From Actinomycetota bacterium (GTDB lineage: Bacteria; Actinomycetota; CADDZG01; WHSQ01), in NCBI GenBank assembly GCA_009379915.1, contig WHSV01000031.1:1-34502 (forward strand): a DNA stretch of 34,502 nt, given 5' to 3'. Below the pieces are notes generated by a model. That model worked only from the letters and a program-made list of their open reading frames with translations, did not search any database and was not told the DNA's origin. This document shows positions 16,479 to 25,628 of the stretch, piece after piece; positions within the stretch are counted from its first letter, which is position 1, and each line of letters begins with the position of its first letter. The position numbers and the translations under genes are program-made.

Positions 16479-16742
16479 GTGCTCTTCGGTTTGGGCTTAC
16501 CCGAGTGGCTGACTATCATCGGACTGCTCGGGGGGCTGATCTTGACCTTTTACATAATGGCCAGGGCATCGGTTGCCTACGAGGCCAAGCGGAAGGCACG
16601 CGAGGCCGGCTCGGCGGGATCGCAGGAACGAAACGAGGCCGGCTCGGCGGGATCGCAGGAACGAAACGAGGCCGCCTCGGAGGAACGGGTCGAGCAACGG
16701 GAACAAGAGAATCAGAAGGCGGAGGAAGAGAGCGGAACATGA
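16479..16742 (+). CDS. Small membrane protein with 11-residue tandem repeat
   Basis: An 87-residue protein: one N-terminal transmembrane helix ([20 protein letters not shown]) and a highly charged, alanine/glutamate/glutamine-rich cytoplasmic tail. The tail contains two perfect copies of [11 protein letters not shown], encoded by a 33-bp tandem repeat, and a degenerate third. The GTG start lies 22 nt after rho. The TGA stop overlaps the rpmE ATG by 4 nt (ATGA), so it is co-translated with rpmE. Its small size and expanding repeat could argue against a gene, but the membrane helix, operon spacing and overlap support one. Function is unknown. Confidence 0.62.
   Translation: MLFGLGLPEWLTIIGLLGGLILTFYIMARASVAYEAKRKAREAGSAGSQERNEAGSAGSQERNEAASEERVEQREQENQKAEEESGT
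16602..16690 (+). repeat. 33-bp tandem repeat, two perfect copies plus a degenerate third
   Basis: Copy 1 is 16602-16634 and copy 2 is 16635-16667; they are identical base for base (each starts GAGGCCGGCTCGGCGGGATC). A decayed third copy runs from 16668 to about 16690. The unit is a multiple of three, so copy-number change keeps the reading frame of the small membrane protein that contains it. Confidence 0.93.
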
Positions 16743-17011
16743 AGACCGAAATCCATCCCGAGTACGTCGAGACGCGCGTGACCTGTTCGTGCGGCAACAC
16801 GTTTGTGACTCGCAGCACCAAAGGCGAGTTGCACGTCGAGCTGTGTAACCAGTGCCACCCCTTCTACACGGGCAAGCAGAAGCTTGTGGACACCGGTGGA
16901 CGGGTCGAGCGTTTCCAGCGCAAGTACGCGAAACACGCCCAGGCAACGGCCCCCGTGCAGCCGGAGCCGGCCTCCGAGGAGTCCTCCGAGCCGAACGACG
17001 AGAGCAAATAG
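16739..17011 (+). CDS. rpmE: 50S ribosomal protein L31 (zinc-binding type)
   Basis: Large-subunit ribosomal protein at the central protuberance. 90 residues. MKTEIHPEY opens the protein, the zinc ligands are C16, C18, C36 and C39 (CSC...CNQC), [20 protein letters not shown] is diagnostic, and an acidic, serine-rich tail of about 20 residues extends beyond the usual length. The four-cysteine form is the zinc-containing (C+) paralogue that is typically exchanged for a zinc-free form under zinc starvation; no zinc-free copy is in the window. ATGA overlap with the upstream gene. Placement after rho matches actinobacteria. Confidence 0.96.
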   Translation: MKTEIHPEYVETRVTCSCGNTFVTRSTKGELHVELCNQCHPFYTGKQKLVDTGGRVERFQRKYAKHAQATAPVQPEPASEESSEPNDESK

Positions 17012-17048
17012 GACGGCTCGCCGAGATGACCGGGGGATCTTGACGCGG

Positions 17049-18062
17049 ATGTCCGACGACACCACCGAGCAGCCGCGTAGGGGACCCGAACAGACCCGGG
17101 TCGAACCCCCAGTCCACGGACATGGTCCCCGACCTTCGATCGGGGGCCAGGCCGTTCTCGAGGGAGTGATGATGCGCGGCCCGGTCTCGTGGTCGGTCGC
17201 CTGCCGTAAGCCCGACGAGACCATTGCGATCGAGAAGCGTCCTCTTCCGGGCCTCGCCGAGCGCCACAAGTGGCTCAAGTGGCCACTCGTACGCGGGGTG
17301 CTGGTGTTGGGAGAGTCACTCGCAATCGGGATCAAGGCTCTGATGATCTCGGCCAACCACTCGCTCGACGAGGACGAGGAGGAGTTGACCAACAGGCAAC
17401 TCGGTTGGTCCCTCGGCACGACCATGATCCTGTTCTCCGCGGTGTTCATCGCACTACCGGTACTCGGGGCGCGCCTGGTCGAAAGCTTCATCGGAGGCTC
17501 GGACGGCGATCACCCGTTGGTGTTCAACCTGATCGAGGGGACCTTCCGCCTTGGGATATTCGTGGGCTACCTCTACCTCATCAGCCTGTTCAAGGACATC
17601 AGACGCGTATTCCAGTATCACGGCGCGGAACACAAGACGATCTACGCCTACGAGAACGGCGATCCGCTCGATCCCGCGCTGATCGACCGCAAGTACTCGA
17701 CCCTGCACGTTCGGTGCGGGACGAACTTCCTCTTCATCGTTCTGTTCCTGACCATCGTGGCGCACTTCTTCATGGACCTCGCGCTTACGGGGGCCGGGCT
17801 CGTCCCGCGCATCGCAATCAGGATCGCGGCGATCCCCGTTCTCGCCGGCCTCTCTTACGAGGCCATCAAGCTCGCGAGCCGCAACGAGGACTCGTTGTTC
17901 TTCAAGATCTCGATGCTTCCAGGGCTTGCGCTCCAGCGAATCACCACCAAGCCCCCGACGCTCGATCAGATCGAGGTTGCAATCGTCGCGATGCAGGCCG
18001 TCGCCGCAGACGTCGACTCGCCCAGGAAAGCGGAAGAGGGCCCCGAAGCTCCGGTCTCCTGA
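17049..18062 (+). CDS. DUF1385 family membrane protein
   Basis: A 337-residue protein of the DUF1385 (YqhQ-like) family. A disordered proline-rich N-terminus (about residues 1-28) leads into IGGQAVLEGVMMRGP, the family's signature start. A hydrophobic middle with about four membrane helices follows, then FQYHGAEHKTIYAYENGDPL and LHVRCGTNFLFIV, both highly conserved. The function is not established in any organism I can recall; the His/Glu and Cys positions hint at an enzyme or metal site at the membrane. ATG 17049 is used; TTG 17040 with GGGGGAT close upstream is possible. It lies between rpmE and prfA, a common neighbourhood for this family. Confidence 0.9.
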   Translation: MSDDTTEQPRRGPEQTRVEPPVHGHGPRPSIGGQAVLEGVMMRGPVSWSVACRKPDETIAIEKRPLPGLAERHKWLKWPLVRGVLVLGESLAIGIKALMISANHSLDEDEEELTNRQLGWSLGTTMILFSAVFIALPVLGARLVESFIGGSDGDHPLVFNLIEGTFRLGIFVGYLYLISLFKDIRRVFQYHGAEHKTIYAYENGDPLDPALIDRKYSTLHVRCGTNFLFIVLFLTIVAHFFMDLALTGAGLVPRIAIRIAAIPVLAGLSYEAIKLASRNEDSLFFKISMLPGLALQRITTKPPTLDQIEVAIVAMQAVAADVDSPRKAEEGPEAPVS

Positions 18063-18102
18063 GACCTCGCCCCCCAGCCGTATCCTCTTCTAGGGAGCGC
18101 AG

Positions 18103-19158
18103 TTGCAGTTACCCGAGACGAAACTTAAAGAGATCGAGGCCCGCTTCGAGGAGGTCGAGCGGGCGCTGGCCGACGCGCGGCCGGACGAGCTCAAGAAACT
18201 CGGCCGGGAACACGCCGAGCTACGCGACACCGTCCAGATGTGGCGCACCTACAGGCGCGCTGCGGACGACCTCGAGTCGGCGAAGGCCATGCTGTCGGGA
18301 AGCAAGGGCGAGGAGCGCGACTACCTGCAGCAGGAGATGACCGAGCTGCAGAAGACCATCGAGGAGCTGGGCGAGAAGCTGATCGAGGCTCTGACGCCCA
18401 AGGATCCCAACGACGAGCGGGACGTCATCATCGAGATACGAGCGGGGGCGGGGGGAGACGAGGCGGGGCTTTTCGCCGCCGAGCTGTTTCGCATGTACCA
18501 GCGGTACGCCGAGGAGCACCGCTACAAGACCGAGGTGCTTACCTCGAGCGAGTCCGGAATTGGAGGCTTCAAGGAAACGACGTTTGCCGTCAAGGGCAAG
18601 GGCGCATACAGCCGGCTGAAGTTCGAGGGGGGCACGCACCGGGTTCAGCGCGTGCCATCCACGGAGTCCTCCGGCCGTATCCACACCTCCACCGCGGGAG
18701 TGGTGGTTCTACCCGAAGCGGAGGAGGTGGATGTCGAGATCGATCCAAAGGACCTCAAGATCGACGTGTATCGCTCGAGCGGACCGGGGGGACAGAGCGT
18801 GAACACCACCGACTCGGCGGTTCGCATCAAGCACCTGCCCACCGGGATCGAGGTCGCGTGCCAGGACGAGAAGTCACAACTCCAGAACAAGGCCAAGGCT
18901 CTGCGGATCCTGCGCGCCCGGCTACTTCAAGCAGAGCAGGAGAAGGCTGCCGCGGCGCAGGCCGAGGCCCGGCAGGCTCAGGTTCGAACCGCGGATCGCT
19001 CCGAGAAGATTCGTACCTACAACTTCCACGAGAACCGCGTAACCGACCATCGCATCGGCCTGACGTCGTACCGGTTGAACGAGATCCTCAGCGGCGATCT
19101 CGACGAGTTCATCGATGCGCTCACCGCTTCCATGAGGCCCACCGACGGCCGCGCCTGA
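18103..19158 (+). CDS. prfA: Peptide chain release factor 1
   Basis: Recognises UAA and UAG stop codons and triggers peptide release. 351 residues. An N-terminal coiled-coil domain is followed by the codon-recognition domain with the tripeptide PST at 185-187 (PxT class, so RF1 rather than the SPF of RF2). The catalytic SGPGGQSVNTTDSAVR loop carries GGQ at residues 229-231. TTG start at 18103 with AGGGAG 5 nt upstream. The prmC gene, whose product methylates the GGQ glutamine, begins one base after the stop, so modifier and target are co-expressed. Confidence 0.97.
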   Translation: MQLPETKLKEIEARFEEVERALADARPDELKKLGREHAELRDTVQMWRTYRRAADDLESAKAMLSGSKGEERDYLQQEMTELQKTIEELGEKLIEALTPKDPNDERDVIIEIRAGAGGDEAGLFAAELFRMYQRYAEEHRYKTEVLTSSESGIGGFKETTFAVKGKGAYSRLKFEGGTHRVQRVPSTESSGRIHTSTAGVVVLPEAEEVDVEIDPKDLKIDVYRSSGPGGQSVNTTDSAVRIKHLPTGIEVACQDEKSQLQNKAKALRILRARLLQAEQEKAAAAQAEARQAQVRTADRSEKIRTYNFHENRVTDHRIGLTSYRLNEILSGDLDEFIDALTASMRPTDGRA

Positions 19159-19159
19159 G

Positions 19160-19963
19160 TTGCGCTCCCGGATAGCCGGCGTGCTGGCCTCGGGTCGAGT
19201 CGAGATCGGCCCTCGTGAGGCAGACTGGGTGCTCGAGGCGGCCGAGAGCCGCGCGTCGACGGACCGCGAGGTCGAGCGCATCGCCCTGGAGCTCGCCGAG
19301 CGCCGCGCCGAAGGGGAGCCCCTTCAGTACGTGCTGGGAACGGCCGCGTTTCGACACCTCGAACTATCAGTCGGGCCCGGCGTGCTGGTCCCACGTCCCG
19401 AGACCGAAGTTCTCGTGGAGCGCGCGCTGGATCGACTTCCACCGGGAGGCGCCATCGTGGACGTGGGCACCGGTTCGGGCGCGATCGCTCTGGCGATCGG
19501 GCAAGAGCGACCGGACGCGCGCGTTTGGGCGACCGACGATTCCGCGGAAGCTCTGCGCTACGCGCAGGACAACAGGGCAGGATTGGACCTCGACGTCGAG
19601 ATTCTGCGTGGCAGCCTGTTCGAGCCTCTCCCCGGTTCGATGCGCGGCCGCTTCGACGTCGTCGTGAGCAACCCACCCTACGTTTCGGAATCCGAAACCC
19701 ACCTCGTCGGACGCGACGTCCTCGATCACGAGCCGGACCACGCGGTGTTCGCAGGGCGCGATGGCCTGAGTATCGTGACGCAGCTCGTGGGCCAGGCGGT
19801 CTCCTGGCTGCGACCCGGAGGATGGCTCGTCTGTGAGATCGGGCAAGGCCAATCGGAGACGGTCGTGGAGTTGTTCGAAGTTGCCGGCTTCGTCCATTCC
19901 GGTGTCCATAGGGATCTCGCCGGATGGGACCGCATCGTCGAGGGACGCAAGCCACAACCATGA
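19160..19963 (+). CDS. prmC: Release factor glutamine N5-methyltransferase
   Basis: S-adenosylmethionine-dependent enzyme methylating the GGQ glutamine of release factors. 267 residues. The N-terminal helical domain contains GEPLQYVLG, the linker LVPRPETEVLVE is family-specific, the SAM motif is IVDVGTGSGAIALA, and the catalytic NPPY is at residues 171-174. The TTG start lies one base after the prfA stop. The gene ends in an ATGA overlap with the tsaC-like gene. prfA-prmC-tsaC is a widespread operon order. Confidence 0.96.
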   Translation: MRSRIAGVLASGRVEIGPREADWVLEAAESRASTDREVERIALELAERRAEGEPLQYVLGTAAFRHLELSVGPGVLVPRPETEVLVERALDRLPPGGAIVDVGTGSGAIALAIGQERPDARVWATDDSAEALRYAQDNRAGLDLDVEILRGSLFEPLPGSMRGRFDVVVSNPPYVSESETHLVGRDVLDHEPDHAVFAGRDGLSIVTQLVGQAVSWLRPGGWLVCEIGQGQSETVVELFEVAGFVHSGVHRDLAGWDRIVEGRKPQP

Positions 19964-20544
19964 GCGACGAGCTCGAGGCCGCATCGGGGGCTCTGAGAAG
20001 AGGCCGGCTGGTCGTCTTGCCGACCGACACGATCTACGGAGTCGGGGCGCTGCCGCGTTCGCACGGAGGGGTCGCGGAGATCTTCGCGGCCAAGGGCCGC
20101 CCGATGGACAGGCCGATACCGATCCTCGCGGCAAACGCAGAGGACCTCTTCGACGTCGTGGTCTTCGATGAGCGGGCGCGCGCGGTGGCCGCGGCTCTGT
20201 GGCCGGGCCCCCTCTCTATTGTGCTTCCCCGCCGCTTCGACTGGCCCTACGACCTCGGAGGCGATCGGGCGACCATCGCCGTCCGCGTGACCCGCAACGA
20301 GGTGGCACGCCGGTTACTGGAACGGACGGGGCCGCTTGCGGTCACGAGCGCGAACCTCTCGGGCAGCCCTCCGGCGGTTACCGTGGCCGAAGCGCGCGCC
20401 GCGCTTGGAGACCGGGTGGCGGTCTACCTCGATGGGGGTCCGTGCTCGGACCCACCCTCGAGCGTCGTCTCGCTCGCCGGCGAGGTCCGAATGTTGCGCG
20501 AGGGAGCTATTTCCCTAGAGCAAGTTCAGAACGTGATCGAGTAG
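19960..20544 (+). CDS. tsaC: L-threonylcarbamoyladenylate synthase (Sua5/YciO/YrdC family)
   Basis: Makes threonylcarbamoyl-AMP from threonine, bicarbonate and ATP for the t6A37 modification of tRNAs reading ANN codons. 194 residues, one YrdC domain without the extra Sua5 C-terminal domain. LPTDTIYGVGA, the basic KGRPMDRPIPIL loop, WPGPLSIVLP and AVTSANLSGSPP are all present. ATG 19960 overlaps the prmC stop by 4 nt. The last 19 nt overlap the convergent M32 peptidase gene. Use of threonine next to threonine-biosynthesis genes is likely historical rather than regulatory. Confidence 0.94.
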   Translation: MSDELEAASGALRRGRLVVLPTDTIYGVGALPRSHGGVAEIFAAKGRPMDRPIPILAANAEDLFDVVVFDERARAVAAALWPGPLSIVLPRRFDWPYDLGGDRATIAVRVTRNEVARRLLERTGPLAVTSANLSGSPPAVTVAEARAALGDRVAVYLDGGPCSDPPSSVVSLAGEVRMLREGAISLEQVQNVIE

Positions 20545-22025
20545 ATGTCCGAGTACTTGCCCTTGAGGTAATCGAGCAACGGTTGGGCGGAGGGCTGCTC
20601 GCCGAGAACCTTGGTTGCCAGGTCCTTGGCATCGAGCATGTGGCCCTTGCTGTGGATGTTGGTCCGCAGCCAGTCGAGCAACCGTGAGGTCTCGCCCTTG
20701 CCGAACTCACCCTCGAGCCCGCCGAGATCCCGGTTCGCTTTGTCGAACAGGGCCGCGGAGTAGATGGTACCCAGGGAGTAGGTAGGGAAGTAGCCCTGCA
20801 TGCCGCCCGCCCAGTGCATGTCCTGAAGCACTCCCTCCCCGTCGTTGCCGGGACGAATGCCGAGATGCTGCTCCATCTTGACGTTCCAGGCCTCAGGGAG
20901 ATCCGCAACCTCTAGCTCGTCGCGGAAGAGCGCGAGCTCGAGCTCGAACCGCATCACGATGTGCAGGTTGTAGGTGAGCTCGTCGGCCTCGACTCGAATC
21001 ATGGAGCGCTCGGGATAGTTCACTCCCTCGAAGAACTCGTCGGGGGTAACCGAGCCAAGTTCGGTCTCGAACAGCTTCTTCAACTCGCGCAGCATGAACG
21101 AGGCGAAGTCGCGGCTTCGACCGACCTGGTTCTCCCACATGCGCGATTGCGACTCGTGCATGCCAAGCGATGCGTAGCTGCCCACGGGGAGGTCATGCCA
21201 CCGTTCTGGGAAGCCCTGGTCGTACAGCGCATGCCCTGTCTCGTGCAGGGTTGCGTAGATGGACGAGGGGAGGTCCGACTCGTTGTACCTAGTCGTCTGC
21301 CGGATGTCTCCTTGACCGACCATGATGGTGAACGGATGAGGCGAAGTATCGAGCCGACCCGCGTCCGCGTCGAAGCCGATGTGGCGCGTCAGCCATTGGC
21401 TGAAGCGTTCCTGTCTGTCGACCTCGTAGTTGCCCGACAGGAACTCGGGCCGGGGCGCTCTGGCATCGAGAACCGTGTCGACCATCGGGCGGAGCCCCTC
21501 GACGAGCTCCTCGAACATCGTCTCGACCTCGACCGACGTCATCCCGGGCTCGTAGAGATCGAGAAGTGCGTCGTAGCGCTCGCCCTCGTAGCCGATGGCA
21601 TCCGCCTGCTCCTTCTTGAGCTCGACGACCTTCTTCAGATGAGGCTCGATGGCCGCGAAATCCGAGGCGGGTTTCGCTTCCGTCCATGCCTGGTAGGCGA
21701 AGTTCGTCGTCTCGGTGAGCTCGCGCACCAGCTTGGCGGGGACCTTCGTTTCGCGGTCGTACTCGCGCCGGAGCAGCTCCACGCTGCGGGTCTGGACGTC
21801 GTCCAGTGAATCGTCTGCCTCGAGCTCTCCGAGCAGGTCGCCGACGGCCGGATCCGTGAGGCGGGCGTGCATGATCCCGCCGATCGTCGCCGACGCTCGC
21901 GCGCGACTTGCTCCGCCCTTCGAGGGCATGAGCACGGCTTGGTCCCACTCGACAAGGCCGGCAATCCCGTAAAGGTCGGTGAGCTCCTCGAGCCGCTCTA
22001 CGAGCTTGTTCCACGCGTCGGTCAT
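20526..22025 (-). CDS. M32-family metallocarboxypeptidase (carboxypeptidase Taq type)
   Basis: Zinc carboxypeptidase that trims C-terminal residues from peptides; 499 residues, exactly family size, cytoplasmic (no signal peptide). The HExxH metal site is H261-E262...H265 in HETGHALYDQG. Other family blocks are LVEWDQAVLMP near the start, HESQSRMWENQVGRS containing the third metal ligand region, and VEADELTYNLHIVMRFELE. Start ATG at 22025 has AGAGAGG 7 nt upstream; a longer open frame above it has no conserved residues. It is the only reverse gene between tsaC and wecA, overlapping tsaC tail to tail and facing away from the phosphatase gene, so it looks like an insertion into the conserved block. 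Confidence 0.95.
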   Translation of the reverse strand: MTDAWNKLVERLEELTDLYGIAGLVEWDQAVLMPSKGGASRARASATIGGIMHARLTDPAVGDLLGELEADDSLDDVQTRSVELLRREYDRETKVPAKLVRELTETTNFAYQAWTEAKPASDFAAIEPHLKKVVELKKEQADAIGYEGERYDALLDLYEPGMTSVEVETMFEELVEGLRPMVDTVLDARAPRPEFLSGNYEVDRQERFSQWLTRHIGFDADAGRLDTSPHPFTIMVGQGDIRQTTRYNESDLPSSIYATLHETGHALYDQGFPERWHDLPVGSYASLGMHESQSRMWENQVGRSRDFASFMLRELKKLFETELGSVTPDEFFEGVNYPERSMIRVEADELTYNLHIVMRFELELALFRDELEVADLPEAWNVKMEQHLGIRPGNDGEGVLQDMHWAGGMQGYFPTYSLGTIYSAALFDKANRDLGGLEGEFGKGETSRLLDWLRTNIHSKGHMLDAKDLATKVLGEQPSAQPLLDYLKGKYSDIYSITF

Positions 22026-22112
22026 TCGTCTGCCTCTCTGATGCACCGGGGACCGCTGAGAAGGAGCCGACACTAACGCCCTCGCACTCGATTTCGTGTA
22101 ACGCTCCACGGT

Positions 22113-22670
22113 ATGAAGGTTCTCTTCGTCTGTACCGGAAACCTGTGCCGTTCGCCCATGGCCGAGGTGTTGCTGAAGGACGAGCTTCGTCGCCGGGGCC
22201 GCACCGACGTCGAGGTGGCGTCGAGGGGGACCTGGGGGATGGACGGTTCTCCCGCGATGCCCGAAGCCGTGGAGGCGGTGGGGGAGCTCGACATCGATCT
22301 GAGGAACCATCGGGCTCGTTCGCTTGACGTTGACGAGGTGCGCGCATCCGACGTCGTGGTCGCGATGACGAGCGTCCACGTGCGCGAGATCATCCAGATG
22401 GTTCCAGAAGCCGAACCGAAGGTGGTGCTGCTCAAGCAACTGAGGGACACCGAGGTCGCACCTCTTGCCGCCGATGTGGGCAATGCCGAGCGCATCGAAG
22501 CCCTGCTAACGGGCCGGAGACCCGCAACGGTTCGGGCCCACGACGTGGACGACCCCATGGGCATGCCGCTCGGCACCTATCGCCGGACCGTGACCGAGCT
22601 GCTGGACGGGGTCGAGCGCCTGGCGGACCTGATCTGCGGCCCCCGCCCGGATGCACCCTCGTCCTCCTGA
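22113..22670 (+). CDS. Low-molecular-weight protein phosphatase (YwlE/Wzb type)
   Basis: A 185-residue phosphatase of the low-molecular-weight class acting on phosphotyrosine or phosphoarginine. The catalytic P-loop CTGNLCRSP sits at residues 7-15, with nucleophile C7 and the R13 phosphate clamp. The general-acid aspartate lies in DDPMGMP near residue 150. About 30 residues longer than the minimal family, in the region between the P-loop domain and the acid loop. Related genes stand near tsaC and rpiB-glyA in many Gram-positives (ywlE). Tyr versus Arg specificity, set by a residue in the P-loop, is not assigned here. 87 nt separate its start from the divergent M32 gene. Confidence 0.93.
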   Translation: MKVLFVCTGNLCRSPMAEVLLKDELRRRGRTDVEVASRGTWGMDGSPAMPEAVEAVGELDIDLRNHRARSLDVDEVRASDVVVAMTSVHVREIIQMVPEAEPKVVLLKQLRDTEVAPLAADVGNAERIEALLTGRRPATVRAHDVDDPMGMPLGTYRRTVTELLDGVERLADLICGPRPDAPSSS

Positions 22671-22709
22671 CGGCCACCGATGCTCCGCGACCGCGACCCC
22701 CGCCTGCCC

Positions 22710-22715
22710 TAGGAT
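22710..22715 (+). promoter_or_regulatory. -10 element TAGGAT for leaderless rpiB
   Basis: TAGGAT fits the actinobacterial TANNNT -10 pattern and lies exactly 6 nt before the GTG at 22722, putting transcription start on the first base of the start codon. No Shine-Dalgarno sequence is present. The same hexamer recurs at 26786-26791 before the atp operon. Confidence 0.45.
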
Positions 22716-22721
22716 GCGAAC

Positions 22722-23207
22722 GTGCGCATCGCCCTGGGTTCCGACCATGCCGGATACGAACTGAAGACGGTCGTCGCCAAGCACCTCGTGGAGCAGGGGC
22801 ATGAAGTGGTCGACTTTGGTAGCGATTCAGACGAGTCGGTCGACTACCCGGCTTTCTGTGCCGCGGTGGCGAGATCGACCGTGTCCGGCGATGCCGTTTT
22901 CGGGATCGTGCTCGGAGGCAGCGGCCAGGGCGAGCAGATCGCCGCGAACAAGGTCCGCGGAGCGCGCGCCGCACTGTGCTCCAATGAGTTCATGGCTCGG
23001 CTCGCGCGCGAGCACAACGATGCGAACGTCCTGTCGCTGGGTGGCAGGGTGCTCGGCGACGAACTGGCGCTGGCCGTGGTGGACACGTTCCTGACCACGG
23101 GCTTCGAGGGCGGGCGTCACGCGCGCCGACTGGGACAGATAGCGGACATCGAACGCGAGGAATGCAGCGGGATCGACGGTTCCGCAGAAGAGAGAGGATT
23201 GAAGTGA
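22722..23207 (+). CDS. rpiB: Ribose-5-phosphate isomerase B
   Basis: Interconverts ribose-5-phosphate and ribulose-5-phosphate in the non-oxidative pentose phosphate pathway. 161 residues, RpiB/LacAB family. [13 protein letters not shown] carries the catalytic histidine and ring-opening residues. [21 protein letters not shown] is the anion-hole loop, here with Glu in the place where E. coli has Ser, as in the mycobacterial type that uses a glutamate base. [13 protein letters not shown] is typical. GTG 22722 is supported by the leaderless -10. The end overlaps glyA by 4 nt (GTGA). With the transaldolase upstream it provides pentose phosphate functions. Confidence 0.95.
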   Translation: MRIALGSDHAGYELKTVVAKHLVEQGHEVVDFGSDSDESVDYPAFCAAVARSTVSGDAVFGIVLGGSGQGEQIAANKVRGARAALCSNEFMARLAREHNDANVLSLGGRVLGDELALAVVDTFLTTGFEGGRHARRLGQIADIEREECSGIDGSAEERGLK

Positions 23208-24469
23208 GCGATCCGGGTTGGTCCGACTGGGCGGCGGTGGCCAAGATCGACCCCGCGGCGGCTGAGGCGATTCTTGCGGAGGTCCATCGGCAGAACACAA
23301 AGATCGAGCTCATCGCGTCCGAGAACTTCGCCTCACCGGCGGTGCTGGCGGCGCTCGGCTCGCCGCTGACCAACAAATACGCCGAGGGGTACCCGGGACG
23401 GCGCTACTACGGCGGTTGCGAGTTCGTCGACATCGTCGAAGAACTCGCCATCGAACGGGCCAAGCAGCTCTTCGGCGCCGAGCACGTGAACGTGCAGCCG
23501 CATGCGGGGGCCCAGGCGAACGCCGCGGCCTACTTCGCCTTTCTCGAGCCCGGGGACACGTTCATGGGGATGGAGCTCGCTCATGGTGGCCACCTCACGC
23601 ACGGGTCGCCCGTGAACTTCACCGGCAAGTTGTTCAACGTCGTGTCCTACGGAGTGCGCAAGTCCGACGAGCTCATCGACTACGACGAGTTGCGAGACAT
23701 CGCCAAACGGGAACGCCCCAAAGCGATCGTCGGCGGAGCGACCGCGTATTCGAGGCCCTGGGACTTCGAGGTGCTCAGGGCCATCGCGGACGAGGTCGAA
23801 GCCATCCTCATCATCGACGCCGCCCACTTTGCAGGCCTCGTCGCCGGGGGAGTGCACGACAACCCGGTCGAGTACGCGGACGTCGTGACCTGCACCACGC
23901 ACAAGACCCTGCGCGGCCCCCGGGGGGCCATGATCATGTGTCGCGAGGAGTACGCCAAGGCAATCGACAAGAGCGTCTTTCCAGCCTGGCAGGGCGGACC
24001 GCTCATGCATTCCATCGCGGCCAAAGCGGTTGCCTTTGCGGAGGCCCTCACCGACGAGTTCAAGGACTATGCGGCTCAGGTGGTCGCCAACGCACGGACC
24101 ATGGCTTCGACTCTGACGGACGAGGGGCTGAGGATCGTCTCGGGTGGCACGGACAACCACCTGATGCTCGTCGACCTGAGGCCCGTGTCGCTGACCGGCA
24201 AGGAGGCCGAAGCTCGTCTCGACGCCGTCGGGATCACCGTGAACAAGAACGCGATCCCGTACGATCCGGAAAAGCCCTTCGTCGCGTCCGGGATCCGCGT
24301 GGGGACTCCGGCCATTACGACCTGCGGGATGAAGGAAGACGAAACGGCCGAGGTCGCGCGGCTCATAGCGCGCACGCTCAAGGATGATTCACCTGCTGTT
24401 GCCGACGAGGTCCGAGCCGCCGTAGCGAAACTGACCGGCCGCTTCCGCCCCTACCCAGATGCCGGCTAG
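23204..24469 (+). CDS. glyA: Serine hydroxymethyltransferase
   Basis: PLP enzyme converting serine and tetrahydrofolate to glycine and 5,10-methylene-THF, the main one-carbon source. 421 residues. [27 protein letters not shown] and the PLP lysine segment [11 protein letters not shown] are invariant family motifs; [11 protein letters not shown] and [14 protein letters not shown] also match. GTG 23204 lies in a GTGA overlap with rpiB and has AGAGAGGA upstream; a frame extending back to 23162 only reads rpiB. The last 11 nt overlap the wecA start, so rpiB-glyA-wecA is one unit. Confidence 0.97.
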   Translation: MSDPGWSDWAAVAKIDPAAAEAILAEVHRQNTKIELIASENFASPAVLAALGSPLTNKYAEGYPGRRYYGGCEFVDIVEELAIERAKQLFGAEHVNVQPHAGAQANAAAYFAFLEPGDTFMGMELAHGGHLTHGSPVNFTGKLFNVVSYGVRKSDELIDYDELRDIAKRERPKAIVGGATAYSRPWDFEVLRAIADEVEAILIIDAAHFAGLVAGGVHDNPVEYADVVTCTTHKTLRGPRGAMIMCREEYAKAIDKSVFPAWQGGPLMHSIAAKAVAFAEALTDEFKDYAAQVVANARTMASTLTDEGLRIVSGGTDNHLMLVDLRPVSLTGKEAEARLDAVGITVNKNAIPYDPEKPFVASGIRVGTPAITTCGMKEDETAEVARLIARTLKDDSPAVADEVRAAVAKLTGRFRPYPDAG

Positions 24470-25613
24470 GAGCTCCTCCTTCGTGGTCCCATACCTGCTG
24501 GTGGGCATCTGTGCGCTGGTGATCACGTTCATGGTGACACCCATAGTGCGGTGGGGAGCCGTGCGAATGGGGGCGGTCGACCGGCCGAGCGACCGCAAGG
24601 TCCACGCCCACCCCACGCCCACTCTCGGTGGATTCGCTATGGCCCTCGGAATCTTGGGGGCGGGATTGCTCGCGTTCTACATGCCCGAGTTCAGGGCCAA
24701 ATTCGTGGACAGCTCCGAGCTGCTCGGCATCGGAGCCGGTGCGATCGCCATTTTCTTTCTGGGGGCGGTCGACGATCTCCACGACCTGCCGGCTCCCGTG
24801 AAGCTGGCCGGGCAGATCTTCGCCGCCGGCATCGTCTTTCTGTCCGGTGTGCAGATGCGGTTCCTTCTGTTGCCCGGCGGTGACGTGCTGGCGCTCTCGG
24901 ATGACTTCTCCGTGCTGCTGACCATCGCCTGGCTGGTGGCGATGATCAACGCCGTGAACCTCGTGGACGGGCTCGATGGGCTCGCGGCAGGGCTCGTCGC
25001 CATCGCGGCCGCGTCGTTCTTCGTCTACACCTTCAACCTCGAGGTCGGAGGCTTCAACGTCGCGCAGTCCTCAGCGCCTCTCGTCGCCATCATCATTGTC
25101 GGAGTAACGCTCGGTTTCCTGCGACACAACTTCTTTCCGGCCAAGATCTTCATGGGGGACTCGGGGAGCATGCTGCTCGGCCTCATCCTGGGTGGCGCCA
25201 CCGTTGCTGGCATCGGCTCGCAGGGAGTCGGAGTATCCACCGCCGCTGCCAACCCGACCTCGCAGGTGTTCCTGGCGTATTTCCCGCTGCTGATCCCGCT
25301 GGCCGTCATCGCGATTCCCCTGGCCGACGCGCTCTTCGCCATCATTCGCCGGGCGAGAAAACGCAGGAGCGTTTTCCACGCCGACAAGGAGCACCTGCAC
25401 CACCGGCTGATGGACCTGGGCCACGGCCACCGTCAGGCCGTAATCGTGATGTACATCTGGTCCGCGCTGGCGGCGGGGGCCGGGCTGGCGTTCTCGTTCC
25501 TCGATCGATCCGAGGTCATCTTCGCTCTGCCCATCGCCGTGGCCGCGATCGTCCTCTACACGGTCTTCCCGGTCATTACCAAGGCGATCCAGGACCGCAC
25601 GACGCCGAGCTAG
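24459..25613 (+). CDS. wecA: WecA/TagO-type polyprenyl-phosphate GlcNAc-1-phosphate transferase
   Basis: Polytopic membrane enzyme of the MraY/WecA/TagO family that transfers a sugar-1-phosphate from a UDP-sugar to a polyprenyl phosphate, starting arabinogalactan, teichoic-acid or other glycan synthesis. 384 residues, about 10-11 helices. Motifs are [18 protein letters not shown], the Asp pair in [43 protein letters not shown] and the cytoplasmic [11 protein letters not shown] loop. The last separates the WecA/TagO class from MraY. The position directly before the atp genes equals that of mycobacterial wecA (rfe). The ATG overlaps glyA by 11 nt. The donor sugar is inferred from the family. 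Confidence 0.93.
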   Translation: MPARSSSFVVPYLLVGICALVITFMVTPIVRWGAVRMGAVDRPSDRKVHAHPTPTLGGFAMALGILGAGLLAFYMPEFRAKFVDSSELLGIGAGAIAIFFLGAVDDLHDLPAPVKLAGQIFAAGIVFLSGVQMRFLLLPGGDVLALSDDFSVLLTIAWLVAMINAVNLVDGLDGLAAGLVAIAAASFFVYTFNLEVGGFNVAQSSAPLVAIIIVGVTLGFLRHNFFPAKIFMGDSGSMLLGLILGGATVAGIGSQGVGVSTAAANPTSQVFLAYFPLLIPLAVIAIPLADALFAIIRRARKRRSVFHADKEHLHHRLMDLGHGHRQAVIVMYIWSALAAGAGLAFSFLDRSEVIFALPIAVAAIVLYTVFPVITKAIQDRTTPS

Positions 25614-25628
25614 ACGCCCCACCGAGCT

